From Trichoderma breve (Eukaryota > Ascomycota > Sordariomycetes > Hypocreales > Hypocreaceae), in the NCBI RefSeq assembly GCF_028502605.1, contig NC_079237.1, positions 3,658,001 through 3,722,000 on the forward strand: a DNA stretch of 64,000 nt. The letters run 5' to 3'. A model generated the notes under the pieces. It worked only from the letters and a program-made list of their open reading frames with translations, had not been told where the DNA came from and ran no database searches. Made by a program: the position numbers and the translations under genes. The first letter of the stretch is position 1; each line of letters starts with the position of its first letter. Shown piece after piece: positions 19,443-32,011 of this stretch.

Positions 19443-22400
19443 TCTACACGAGAAGAAATTTTGGAAAGACATGCAGATATTCACTGAGAAATACATCAGT
19501 CCCCTGGCACCCTCAGATGATGTCAAACCATGGCCTGGACAGAAAGTCCGGGTAGCAATTATTGATACTGGTGTCAGAAAGGAAGACGCAGAGATCGCGG
19601 CAGCAGAGGTTACTCAACGTATTCGAGGCTATCGGAATTTCACATCTTCGGATCTTAACGACTGAAGATAAGGCCAAACACGGGACTATGGTCGCCCGCC
19701 TCTTTCTTACTGTAGCACCGCAAGCTGAGCTCTACATTGCAAAGGTAGCAGATAAGCAGGAAATGCTAGACAATCAGTTACATCGCATTACTGAGGTATG
19801 ACTCCGTGCCCTTTATTTTATGTCAAGGATTCCCAAGTTCAGCGAGCCTGCAAGTGGCTGTAAGCACAAAACAAACAGCATGGCGATGTATCGGTGGAAT
19901 AATGGGAAAATGCTGGCTATTTATGAACAGCCAATTCTCAAATCCCTTCTGGAAATTTTGCTAATTAAAAAGCAGGCTATAAAATGGGCCGTACTAGAGT
20001 GTGATGTTGATATTATCTCAATGTCTCTACTACTCCCTAGGGAGCATTCTGGTATTGATAAAGAGCTCACTGAGACACTTTCACCTTCGTCCCAGGATGC
20101 AAAGCGGAAGCTTGTCTTCGCTGCCGCTGGGAACTTTGGGCTTTTTAAACAACGAGCATTTCCGGCCAGAAAAGAAGGAGTCATCGCCGTTCATGCCGCA
20201 GATGGGAGCGGCGATGAGCCGAGGTTCGTTCCGAACCCCGAGAGTAAACCAGATCCCGAGAGTGAACTAAATCTCTCGACTCTTGGCGAAAATATCAAGA
20301 TGCGATGGCCGGATTCCGACAACCCTGGTGAAATGAAAGACATCTACATATCTGGCTCGTCATACGCAACACCAATTGCAGCCGGGATTGCTGCAAATGT
20401 TCTTGAATTTGCGCGGCATAGGTTGAAAATGAATGAGTGGATGAAAGACGAGATTTACTCGCATCATGGTATGGCGAAGATTCTGAAGGCAATGTCTTGT
20501 CGTAGGGGAGGGTGTGACTTCGTGCATCCGTTGGCTTTTTGGGAACGCGCGTTTCACGGTGGCATTTGGGAGACGCAGATGTTACCGCACGATAACCCCT
20601 TGAACTCTATACTTTTTGATCAACCATGGGCTATCTCACTCGAGCCCCAGTCAGATTTTACGAAGGGGGATATCAGGGCTGGAACTGGGGGTCTAAGGAC
20701 CGGGGCAACCAAGCGTACACCTAAAGTGGATATGATAACGGATGACGAATACGAAGCAGAGACTTCATCGTCAAACCCGTCGAACTTGTGCTCGACCCAA
20801 GCAACAGAGGACTACAGAGCCGAAAATTGCATTGCCAAGCACCCAAGAGAACTACCCCTCCATGTTGCCTTTCGTATAACTGATGATGATGATCACCAAC
20901 AGGGCTGCGATGTACCACCAAGTCGATGCTCAGACCGTGATCGGTTCGAACACGAAGATCTTCCAAAATTAGGCTTAGAAGAACTTGAATATTTTGAGGT
21001 CAAAACCACCGCCGAGCTTCCCTTCGAGATCCCCAAGAGTTCACAATATGAAAGACCAACTATACCAACTATCGTGCCTGTTAAGGCAAAATCTCAAAAT
21101 ACAAGGCGTCAATTCGTTATGGAAAAATTTAATCTTGAGTCAGAGCTCGGAGAAGGTGCAGATGAGAGAATGAAAAGACTTTGCCTTAAAGAAGCTATGA
21201 CACTCTGGCATGCCCGTCACCAGCATGTTATTGAAGTTGCCATGGCATTTACCTTTGAAGGCGACGATACTGATGACGTGGAAGGGCCATATTTTGGTAT
21301 CATCATGGAACTTGCTGAACAGGGTGACATTAGCAGGCATCTCGCATGCCAAAGACCGCCTGCTGAAAGGGCAAAGATCTCAACGTGGTTTGCATGTCTT
21401 ACAAATGCTATAGCCTATATCCATAGCATTGGAATTAGGCGCCGAGACATCAAACCAGGCAATATTCTTCTGAAAAAAGATGGAAGTGTCAAGCTCGCCG
21501 ATTTTGGAATCTCCAAGATGCGCCTTGGGAGAACATCGTCAACGACCACACCGGAGGGCCCCAGAGCCAACACACCGAGATATGCTGCACCTGAGGTTGG
21601 CGAGGGAGGAACTCGCGGTCGTCAAGCTGATATCTTCGCTTTGGGAGCAGTCTTTCTCGAGATGCTAATCGCGCATTCGTTTAAGCATCTCCGTCCGCAG
21701 TTGTCAGAAAAACTTAAGCCAAGCAGACTTGGTGCACGTTTCGGCCGTGATGTCTCAGGTCCAGCATACGCTCCTTCTTTACGTAAGATACACGATTGGA
21801 TCAATGAAATACAAGCAGATCTGACATGTGGCGAGGAACATTGGCATCGCACTATTCTCAGCCTTTGCCTCAGAATGACGAGCGAAATTAGAGAGGCGCG
21901 CCCATCAGCTGAGGAAGTGTACTCCATTATATCGGGATCAGAATCATTAAAAAACGAAGCACACGAAGCAGGCTCAAGTTGCAACTGTGATGTGGCTAGT
22001 GTCCAGACAGAGAATCAAAAGTTGATCGAGGCTTGCCAGAGGCTGGATGGGTATGATGAAGTGGTATCCCTTCTCGAAAATGAAAACAACTTGCAAACCA
22101 AAGGGGCGATACAACAGGCAGCGTCACATGGCCGCTTGAGCGTTGTGCAACAATTTCTTGCTCGAGGAGCAGATGTCAATCAGCTTGATTACTGTAACCA
22201 GACAGCGCTCCATTGCGCAGCTGCGTGTGGACATGCTGATGTCGCCAAGCTCCTCCTTGAACACGGTGCGAAGATTGACATCAAGGATGAAGAAGAACAA
22301 CTTCCGCTTCACTGTGCATCTGGCCAAGGACAACTTGAGGTGGTCGAGACGCTTTTGGCGCATGATATAACCGGCGCTACCTCGTTGAGTACAGATTGTT

Positions 22401-22834
22401 ATGAGCAGATGCCGCTTCACTGCGCGGCTAAACGAGGTTTTACGAACGTCGTACGTTTTCTGATTGGTAGAATGAACAACAACAGCAGTAACGACGATGC
22501 AGTCGTGAAGACTGACGCCCGACAACGGACGGCTCTTCACCTAGCAGCTGGATATGGATCGGAAGCGGTGGTACGCCTGCTTTTAGACAAGGTCACTGAT
22601 AAAGGCTTCGTCGATTCTCTTGATGAGATCGGGATGACTGCACTTCACTGGGCCACTATTGGAAGGCAGCGCAATGGCAGTTATACCAAAGTTATGGAAG
22701 TGTTGCTGGAAAGAGGCGCGGATGTGAATATCCGGGGTGGTGCAGGTTATAAGACGGCGATTGATCATGCACGCGATAATCGAGATGAGGAACGAATTGC
22801 TGTCTTGTTGCGTGCCGATAAAATAGCACGATGA
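19443..22834 (+). pseudogene. Subtilisin-like (S8) protease - protein kinase - ankyrin repeat protein, frameshifted
   Basis: The S8 triad is complete: Asp in VAIIDTGV (codon 19564), His in KHGTMV (19679), Ser in SGSSYATP (20360). The Asp part and the His part are in different frames: a single extra T at 19663 makes TGA; skipping it gives NDEDKAKHGT, the expected spacing. An intron (19796-19975, GTATGA donor, CTAAT branch, CAG) then joins TE to AIKWAV. After the protease comes a tail with CIAKHPRELPLHV and DDDD, a kinase domain (RRDIKPGN near 21440, DFG at 21500, YAAPEV), and about six ankyrin repeats to the stop at 22834. The kinase has RRD instead of HRD and no visible Gly-rich loop. No stop separates these modules. 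The fusion of protease, kinase and ankyrins suggests a sensor/effector in self-recognition or immunity; the frameshift may inactivate it. Confidence 0.7.
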
Positions 22835-25600
22835 GAGCCAAGCGCACCGCTGATTTGCAGATTCGGTACATGTATCTGCCATCTGATTGATGGCAGATAC
22901 GCTTCTCCAGAAAATTGAGTATTTTGGCAATTATGTCGATCTTGATGTAAGAAAAAGATGGAAAGCTTTTGGAACTTTATGGTAGCCATTAGTTAGGTAC
23001 TAGGTAATCTAATTTACTAAAGTCTTCATGATATTGCGCAGTACTCAAGTTCGCAAGGAGGCTCCTCTGAACCCATGTATTCAATGAATATTTTGAATGC
23101 TGTTCTGAATACATGTATTCTACGAATATTTAAGGTTGAAGTCTCGAGATTCATCATCTGCATGACCTGTCAGAACAAATCGATTTGGAAAAAGCCCTAT
23201 CACGTTCACTTTGCCAAAAAGATGAAAAAAAGAAAGGCTCTTCGGTGCCCAGAAGATATAATTGCGATCCTCTCGTGTCTCTGCGTTGAGTATAAGGGGT
23301 TTGAATATGTCTGGTACTTTGAGTACATATAGCGACAGCCCTACCTGTTCACGCATTGCACGTTACCATGCACAGCAGCGGCTGAGTAATGCTGTCACAA
23401 GGAGACTGAAACCCATCCATATCAATCTCTGGTTTCCTGACAGACGGCTTTTCCGGCCGGTCTGAGGGCCGTTTCTGGAGAATACTTGAAACACGCTCTC
23501 CTTCTCCTGGTACCCGCATTTGGGGGGGCTGCCCCAGTTCTGGCGCCAACAGACTGGGTAAAGAAGAGAAAAAGGGATCCATGGCGGGAAAAAGTAAAAA
23601 AAAAAAGAAATTCTAGAAGCTGACGACGATTGATTGACTCGTGATGGGGGAAGAAGCTGCACTGTGGCTGTGTTGTATGTGCATTTGATTACATCTAAAT
23701 TGGTACATATGCTGGTTGATGTTGCTGCAGAATAAATGACCTGCACTGCCTGAACTGTACATGTACGCAGATATATTTGGTGAAGACACGTAAGATTTTA
23801 CGAGTTACCTACCTTACGATACTAATTCTAATTCAACAGCTTCCATTTAAACACTCTATTTATGACAAGCTTACCGGCCCGGCACGGGTCTGCGGCAGCC
23901 TCACAGACACGTACCTACATGTACGGGGTTGCACTCATCAAATCTTGCCGCCACACCTGACGCACGCACTTGGCATCTACCCTTTGCCCCGGGCACCGAA
24001 ATTGCGCTGGGCAGTACAGTAGAGGCGTAGGACAGTACGATACGCATGTGCTAGGGAATAAGTTAGTATCTCGTCTGCAGATCAAACCGAGATCGCCAAG
24101 ACGCGACGGACTGAAGATTGAAGGGCAAGAAAAAAAGGAGAGCCCCAGCCAGCCTGGAGACTCGGAGAGTGCCAGTCAGTGTCCATCAAATGCCATGAGG
24201 AGGCAAGGAAGACTGGAGCGACGAGAGGGGAAGGTGGAGGAGGATGGGGGGATGATCGCTGACGATCTGCAATACGAGGGTTTGTGACAGTCTCTGGATC
24301 AATGATTGATGCTTTGCATCTTGAATTACGGAATAGTGATTCAAGCATTGAAAAACAAAGGCCATTCTTTGTCTATGTTGTACTAGAGATCATATGGATA
24401 CGATTTGATGCGAACAAAAAGTATAAAAACCTAAACACTCTAATTGGCACGCTCGTCCGTCATTGGTTTCAAAAGATGCTCCTGATGGACGAATCGAAAT
24501 CCCTGAACGGTGGCCCCCAGACGTCATGTTTCAACCCTCGTATTCTTGTCCGCGATTCGTATCAACGCATGGAAAGCAAAAAAGACGCGCAACACACTGG
24601 ACCCTCCGTCCATCCATTCCGTTTGCCACTCCAGTCCAGTTCCAGCATCTTTTTATAGTGCCTGATCCAATCCAATCCATTAGTGCCCTTTCTTAGCGGG
24701 CCCCAGGTAGCCCTGAAGGTGGTAGGGCAGCTGGAGCCCCAGAGCGGCCCAGAAAGCCCCAACAGCCCCAACAGCCCCTGAACGAGCGACTCTCCGCACT
24801 GAATCCGGCCCGCCAATTGGCAGTGGCGCAAGGGGCGGTACGACGCCAGAGACTGGATGGAACCTGGAACCGGCGACCCCTGGCTCAAGTTTCGCGCCTA
24901 AACGGGCGGCATCACGCCTTTGGGGACTTGGGGGAGGTCACTGCCAGATGATTGAATGCAAAAGTGCACGCTTTTCCCGCCACCTCAACAAAGTTCCAGT
25001 CTTTTTTCATCTGGTGTGCTTTTGAATCCTTTGTTTTCTTTCAAAAAGCTTCTCATTCCCTGCTCCCCAGCTTTTCTGTCGTTTCCATCTGATATCTTTG
25101 CCATCGTATCGCGCTGTTCTTTTTTGGACTATACATCACTCGTTTTTGTCACTTTGGGCTGGCCCTGCTCCAAACATTGAACATTGCAAGTCTCTCGTTT
25201 TTCCGCCTCGACTTACAGATTTGGATCCCCCATTCGGCGATTTCGAAAATATCCATCTAGTATTGGAAACCTCCACATTCGAACGCGCTCCGTTCTCGCA
25301 ACTACTGCAACTAGATCCAGGACTAGGACCAGGACCAGGACCTAGCGACTTTTACCATCTATCTTCGGAATAGGTGCTGCCATTTAGCCAGGGGCCGGTC
25401 CAATCCATCCCGCTGCTGTTGGCACAAAGTGATTCGTATAAGCAGCACATCCAAAGCTCACGTGTTGCGTTCGATTCTCGACTCATTTTGCGTGGCTACT
25501 TTATTTTACTCATTCGCTGTTACTGTCTCTTCGCGACTGAGTATTGAGCATTCCTCATTTTTTGGACGCATTAGGTAGAATTAAGTTCACGACAACAACC
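22835..25600. other. Long intergenic region
   Basis: 2.8 kb between the ankyrin locus and the BAR gene. It holds TACATGTA palindromes at 22867, 23110 (inside the perfect 14-base palindrome GAATACATGTATTC), 23758 and 23916. It also has an A-rich run near 23590-23610 and a GC-rich CAGCCCC-repeat stretch at 24740-24780. The last 600 bases are pyrimidine-rich, as expected for a strong fungal promoter and 5' UTR. No gene is recognised. Confidence 0.5.
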
Positions 25601-26952
25601 ATGAACTTTACGCGCAAAATCGACCGCGCCATGCAGTGGGCTGGCGAGAAGATGGGCGCCGAGGCAAAGGCCACTCACACCGACGAGTTCAAAGAGCTCG
25701 AGTCCGAGATGGACATTAGACACGAAGGTTTGTCTTGCCCTCGTTTCCAGCGACTCAATTGGCTTCGCTAACCGCCTCGCAGGCATGGAGCGTCTCCTCA
25801 AATCCATGAACATCTACACCAGGTGGCTCTCGCGCCATTGCGATGCCCTCGAGGACAGAAACCGCAGCATGCCGCTTGCTCACCTTGGCCGGACCATGTC
25901 TGCTCATGCGGCAGAGTTGCCGGATACCGAGTACAGTCGCCGTCTCGCCTCCATGGGCAATGCCAACGAGCAGCTCGCCGAGCTTCAAACCACATATCTG
26001 GACTGTGCCAATGCCACCTGGCAGACGCACATCGAGCAGAACCTGAGCATGATGAAGGAATATCAGGTAAGAGATTTGAGTTGCCAGTCATGCTTTGGGC
26101 AAATTACTTACATCGCTTCTCCAACAGACCGCTCGCAAGAAGCTTGAAAGCCGCCGACTCGCCTACGATGCCACAATGGGCAAGATACAAAAGGCCAAGA
26201 AGGACGACGTTCGCCTTGAAGAAGAGCTGCGCGTCAACAAGACCAAGTTTGATGACAGCACCGAAGACGTTTTCCAGCGCATGTCGGACATCCGAGAGGC
26301 CGAGCAAGACACAATCGGTGCCCTGACGTCGTTTCTCGATGCCGAGCTGGAATATCACGAACGAGCTGCCAATGAGCTGCGCCGCATCCGAAAGGCGTGG
26401 GCGGCTGGTGGTTCCGAGCCCAGCTATTCGCCTACGCAGAGAGGAGGACCTGATCTGGACCGCCTCTACACCAACATGCCAGTCCGGTCTCAGTCTGTCC
26501 GACACAGCGTCATCAACGAGGCATACGAGGGCGCCCAACCACAGCCTGTTGCCAGACTCACTCGCACCATGACCTCGCGAGAGCCTCCTCCACCTCCACC
26601 TCCGCCTCCCCCGGCGTCAAGCAGACCTCCCATGTTGAGATCGGCCACATTTGATTCCAGACAGCCGCCCGTGATTCGCGCCAGAGCTGCATCGACTTCA
26701 TTTTCTAGACAGCCGACGCCCAGCGTTGCTGAAAGCAGAAGCGAAGACATCTTTGACGATAACTCCATCTACAGCGGGAATAACACACCCAGCTGGGGAG
26801 AGCGCAGCGTCAGCCCGGCCACGAGCTACGGCAGCTTCAACGTGAACCAGATGCCGATAGAGTCCAAGAAAGCACCGCCTCCTCCTGTTAACCGAGCCAA
26901 GAAGCCTCCGCCTCCCCCTATCCCCAGAAAGATGTCCACCCCTGGATATTGA
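25601..26952 (+). CDS. BAR-domain protein with proline-rich C-terminus
   Basis: Three exons, 25601-25727, 25783-26066 and 26128-26952, encode 411 residues. Introns are GTTTGT..CAG and GTAAGA..CAG, in frame. Residues 1-240 form a BAR domain: the amphipathic start MNFTRKIDRAMQWAGEKMG, then long coiled helices with DFxELE, ELQTTYLDC and KKLESRRLAYDAT. BAR dimers bind and bend membranes in endocytosis and septin/actin organisation. The tail has a run of about ten prolines (SREPPPPP..) and two PPPPP motifs near the end, which are SH3 or profilin ligands. The protein has no SH3 domain of its own, unlike Rvs167. The start at 25601 is preferred over an upstream in-frame ATG at 25544, because it gives the conserved N-terminal helix and a good Kozak context. 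Confidence 0.9.
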
Positions 26953-27619
26953 GGGCGGGCTCAGCCATCATAAGCGATGCTTTTTCTTTTTTTGTATTCA
27001 TTCCGGATTTGGGATAACTGGCGTTGGTGTTTTTGCTCGAAGCAACCTTGTAACGAAATGAAATGACGGGAGTGAGAATTTTTTATATTTTCTTGGCTTG
27101 ATACGGGCTAGGTTTCATTGGTAGCGTCATTGTTTGGAGATGAGATGCCCTCAAATTGGCTTGGGAAAGCAGGATGAAAAAGAAGGAAAACCTAGACTGG
27201 GGTGGTGATGCATTGCGTTTTGGTGTATATATACGCATTCACAGCCGAGGAGCGATGCACAGGCCAAGGTGTTGTTTGAGCATACAGAAATTGACAGCAA
27301 TAAGAGTCGATTGCCATGAATTTGTGTAGATTGTTATCGTGAGATTTGTGTGAAGGCTGGGGAATGCAGTTGAAGCTTGAGATGGTACCTGAGCATACAG
27401 TATGAATAATCCCAGATACACACCGTATTGCACGTGCTGCAGCCTGCCTAAGCTTTATCTCTAATCTGTAGCTTCGTGATAGGAATTGAACCTTTTGCTA
27501 TTCACAATTCACAAGCCACATCCCCGTTTGGGCATCTCACGTCTGTCCAGATAAGAGGCTCCTTTTCTCTTTTTCTTTCTTGATACTATTGCGCATACTC
27601 TATTCGTCTCCTCACCAAA
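26953..27619. other. Intergenic region
   Basis: 667 bases of 3' flank of the BAR gene and promoter of the cyclin gene. Nothing else is seen. Confidence 0.45.
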
Positions 27620-28737
27620 ATGGCGACCGAGGACGAGAGATACCGGCAGTCGAGCCAGTTCCGCCTCTGGTCCTTTTCGCCAACCAGCCTGCGAGAGCTT
27701 CGCGTCAAGACAAACGACCTCGCCAAGCAGCAAATCTCGCCGCGATTTGCAGCAGATGCCCAGCCCGAGTTCCTGACGCCCGCCGAGGAAACAATGCTTG
27801 TGCAATTCTTCACCACGGAGCTGATCCGCGCCGCCCAGTTCTGCGAGCTCCCGACCGAGATTCGATCCACGGCCGCCGTCTTCTTTCGCAGATTCTACAT
27901 TACAAACTCCGTCATGACGTATCCTCCCACAGAGCTGCTCAAGACGTCGCTGTTTTTCGGGTGCAAGGCGGAGGGATACTACATTAGGCTGGCCAAGCTG
28001 GCGGAGATGTTTCCCAACACGACGAGCGAGCAGATTCTGGCGGGCGAGTTCTTGCTCTGCCAGGGCATTCGATTCGCGTTTGACGTGCGACATCCGTTTA
28101 GGGCGCTGGAGGGAGCCATATTGGAGCTGAGGAAGCGTCTCCCAGAAGAAGAGGGCAGGGTGGCCAAGGCTCATGCGATGGCTCGAGACATTCTCAAGTT
28201 CAGCCCCTTGCTTACCGACGCCTACTTCCACTACACGCCAAGTCAAATCATGATGGCAGCTCTTTTGATGGTGGACAAGGAGCTAGTTGACCTGCTCATT
28301 CCTGTGGCTCCGCCTGGAGACGATGGCCAGCATGAGGCGTCACATGCGGAAATGCGAGAAAAGATTTTCAAGACGATTGAGAGCTGCCGCTCCATGCTGG
28401 AAAAGGAACCTCCACAGAGAATGAAGGACCACTGGGAAACGGTAAGTGCTGATCTGGCTACCCTTTTTTCGTCACCATCGCAACAATCTAACAAGTAAAA
28501 CAGCCCGAACTCGTCAAGTCTATGAAGCCCCTTCGGAAGAAGCTGCAAAAGTGCAGAGATACCGACAGAGCAGATCTAGTAGCCCTCCAGCGAGCAAGAC
28601 GCGAACAAGCCACAACAAAAGTCAAGAAGCCTACACCACAGAGCGACGGAGCAGTCTTTGGAGATGCTACCGAAGCAAGGGACCCGAAGCGGAGAAAGTT
28701 GGAGGCTGCCAACGATCTGTTTGGCCCAGCGCTATGA
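27620..28737 (+). CDS. ccl1: Cyclin H (TFIIH / CDK-activating kinase subunit)
   Basis: Two exons, 27620-28441 and 28504-28737, encode 351 residues. The intron is GTAAGT..CAG with clean phase. The N-terminus YRQSSQFRLWSFSPTSLRELR is the hallmark of cyclin H/Ccl1/Mcs2. Two cyclin boxes follow: LVQFFTTELIRAAQFCELPTEIRSTAAVFFRRFYI, TSLFFGCKAEGY, and a second fold from about residue 160. The C-terminus is basic. Cyclin H activates Cdk7 (Kin28) in the nucleus, phosphorylating the RNA polymerase II CTD and other CDKs. Length and order match the family. A single-copy housekeeping gene, expected to be constitutive. Confidence 0.92.
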
Positions 28738-31700
28738 GCAGCATGAGACTGGATATCTACGATATGCAATATTTACGACACTGCCAGAGTGCGCTTTGCA
28801 TCAAAGCGAGGTTGCCCCCAGATCCCAGCACGCTGTTTGAAACCGAAAAGAAAGAGGGAAATGGTGGAGAGCTACCCAGGCCATAATCACGCTTGGCAAT
28901 GATGGGTAGCATCTCCCCCGAAAATGTGATTTATGCAACTCTAATGAGGATGGTGCCCTTGTTAGTGCGCAACGTTCCACTTTGTCGGAGGGTTGAGATG
29001 CACCCCAGATGCGTTGTCAAGGCTGGAGCCGCACGACGGAAAGCTGGCAGTGTCGGCACGGAAAATGGTATCCTGGCGTACCATCCGTGAGGCAGCGTTA
29101 GCATGCAGTTCAGCATGCAGCTTGAGTTATCAGATGGGCAACGACCCGGCCAACTTTGAGCATCATCAATGCGAGCCAACCCGGATCTGGTCTCAGCACC
29201 GCGAGACTGTGTCTGTCATGGCATGTCTTGGTGCTGGCATCGTGGTGTAATGATCGTATAAGTAATCAACAGCTCTTTGGAATTCGGGCCTTTCTCTTAC
29301 AAGCTCGAGATCTAAACCGAACTTGACATCTTGGGAGCCTAGGTTGCGTCATGAATCATCAATCCCACTTGCCCGAGCTATTCGAAGACTGAGGTTGAGG
29401 AGGGCGTGGGACACTTTCGGAGGATTAACGGCACACGCCATACAACGCATCTGTACGAGCGGCAATTCGCTCTTGGCAGATTTCTCACTTCATCAGATCA
29501 TAATTGTTGGGCATACGGCCATATTGATGGAGCGACTCTATACGAGGCGGGCGCTCGGCGGACAAAGCGGCACAGCTTGGATTGCTAATTGACCGCTTTT
29601 GTGGATGGAGGAACAGTGAACTGCAAGTTAGAGAAGCTTACAAAGAGACGGTCAGTTATAGAAACTCTCAATCCAGGGCGTCGGTGCCAGCCGTGATCCC
29701 CGGAAGTGTGGCGGCTGGTGGTGCATGGAAATGTGGTTTTCCACTTAGCTCTCTAGCTGATAATGGTAAGCTTGACCGAGGAATCCGTGGGGAAAAAGAA
29801 GACTAGAAGCCGTGGCAGGTATCGAATAGATTGTTCGGCAGGTAAGTTTGTCCGCCAGTGGGAGTTGAGCTCGGCATCCGTGGTTGTGAGAAGAGTGCAT
29901 GTATGTTTGAGTCTTGAAGGATTTCGTATGATCATACATGTCGGATGCTGTAAGCGGCATTGACTTGTTTGACAAAGTCTTTTACAACATGTTGCAGGGC
30001 CGGCCGAGAATAGATCGTCGACGGCTAGTATTTTCAAGCCATCACTGAGGTCTTCAGACTAGGGGAGTCTCGGCAATTCGCGCTTGGAGAAGGGCAATGT
30101 TTTTCCATGGACGAGTGGTGGATTTGTGGGGATGTTTTGCCGAAACAAGAAGGTGAAGAAGAAAGGTTTTCTGGATGGGGGAAATGCAGGGCTGGTCACT
30201 ATTTTGATTGCTGAGATTTTGGAATTGATTTGAATCGAAGTTGTACGAGTTGCTGTATTTGAAAGCGACTTATACGAGGGCTCTGTTTCTTGATTTGATA
30301 GGAGTTGCAGGGAGTATGGGAAGGATACGGAGTAGTATTGAAGCCTAGAACGGGTAAACAATTGTCGAAAGGTTGCATTCCGTTAATAGGTTCTACTGGA
30401 AAGTCTTGGGGGGCAAGGGGGGCAATCAACAGTGATGGATTATACTCGGTATGCTTTGTTCTATGCTTGTTTGGACGCTTAATTCAACGCTAGACAGGGC
30501 TAGCTTTTAGCTTGAGAGGTGCAAAGAGTCGTGGCATCTCGTCGAGCTTCCCGTCTGGCAGATCGGTGGGCGGAATCGTCGCATCCGAGGCCGCTTGGGC
30601 GCTGGCGTATGGTTCCATTTTCGATGCTTGGACACCTTGTCGGATGACGGCGAGATGGAGAGGGTCGGATATCTGGGCGGATAGAGTGAGCGATGTGTCT
30701 GCCCATCAGGGAACACGAACGAACTATGATGAAAGGTCTACGTGGGGAAGAGAGAGCGGAGGTGGAGATGGTTTGGGGCGGACAGTTCCGCTTGTTTTTC
30801 CTTTAGTGGTGATTTTTTGAGTCTTTGGATCTGGGTTGACGATGTAACTCTGGGATAGGTGGTGTGGTGTTTTTGGGTTGCTTTCACTGACCGAGAGAGG
30901 AGCATGTCCTTGTCCTCGCTCATACAAGTAAGCATACCGTAACAATGTGATTTCCAACACGCCAGAACAACGCCCAAAATCAATGCGTACTGCTTGTAGA
31001 AAATTCCCCAAAGAGGTGCTTGTCAGCACCACATGGTGCCATCCATCTAGGCCCTTCGAATAGACTCCGCTTTGGTGCACTGCTCTCCACGGGCCCAAAT
31101 AGGCAAGTTGTTTGAAACGGCAGCTGTGAAAGACTTCATGGACTCTTGGCAACACCGCCTCCGAAGATGTGATTCGCCTCGCTGGGACGGTTTTTTGAGG
31201 GTCGCTTATGGGCGTTGTTGAGGATACACGTGATGGCTATGAGAGGAGGGAGCATGATTTTGGCGCCGTCTTACTGGAATTGTTTTTTGCTGGGGGCTTT
31301 TTTAGGCAAGAGTAGATTTCCTTGCTTGTGGGAGTGACGGGATTTAGTTGCTTGGCTTTTTAGTTTGTGTTGCCATGGCTTGATTTGAGGAAAAGGTAGA
31401 GAGACTATGACGATGACTACATGTACATGTAAAGAGTTGACGTGGGAGAGAGTCTGCAGACTAAGAATTGGCGGTGTTGAAAGCTTGACGCTTGCCTCCG
31501 CCTGATGGCCTCCAGAGATCGTCACGGGCCACCCGGTTACGGTATGGTTCGGCCGGCCTCCAGAACGGCAGCGGGAGCCGGAGTGCTGAGATAGGGCCGA
31601 TTGAGCTGCTTGGCCTGTCCTGGTAAACTCGTGCTTTGTACCTGGATACGGTTCGAGGCCTCAATGTCAGGCTCTCCTGCTTGTAAATGGCCAGAGCTGA

Positions 31701-32011
31701 GCAGGTCTACTAGGACTAATGCAACTAAGCTTATTGAGAATGTTAAGTAAGGTGTGATTCTGTCTTGCTAGCTTGCTGCCTAAGGGGGGAAGGGCATGGA
31801 GTGATGGGGATGGATGAATCGGGAATGAAGTGATGGATATTCGTGTTCCATTGAGTGGGTTCAGTTGACAAGTTCCGGAAACTGGTTGAGAGAGAGAGAC
31901 AAAGACTCTTGACCTGGGTGAATATAAGGAGACGACGATCCCTCTTTACAACCAACTTTCTTCCCCAGCTCTCTCCTCAGTGTTTGACAACTCAATCCCT
32001 CTTCCATCAAC
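28738..32011. other. Long gene-poor region
   Basis: 3.3 kb without a supportable gene. The longest frames (for example minus 30724-31155) lack codon bias or family motifs. Two overlapping TACATGTA palindromes lie at 31418-31431. The last part is the promoter of the glucanase gene, with an ATATAAGG near 31920. Confidence 0.5.

Noticed and set aside
26104..26538. 144-codon minus-strand frame
   Set aside because: Lies opposite the BAR-domain exon; shadow.
27509..28246. 245-codon open frame on the minus strand
   Set aside because: It lies opposite the cyclin H exon, has no motifs, and reflects codon bias of the real gene.
30724..31155. 143-codon minus-strand open frame
   Set aside because: No family resemblance, no codon bias, and a low-complexity Lys/Pro/Ser end. 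Left as non-coding.
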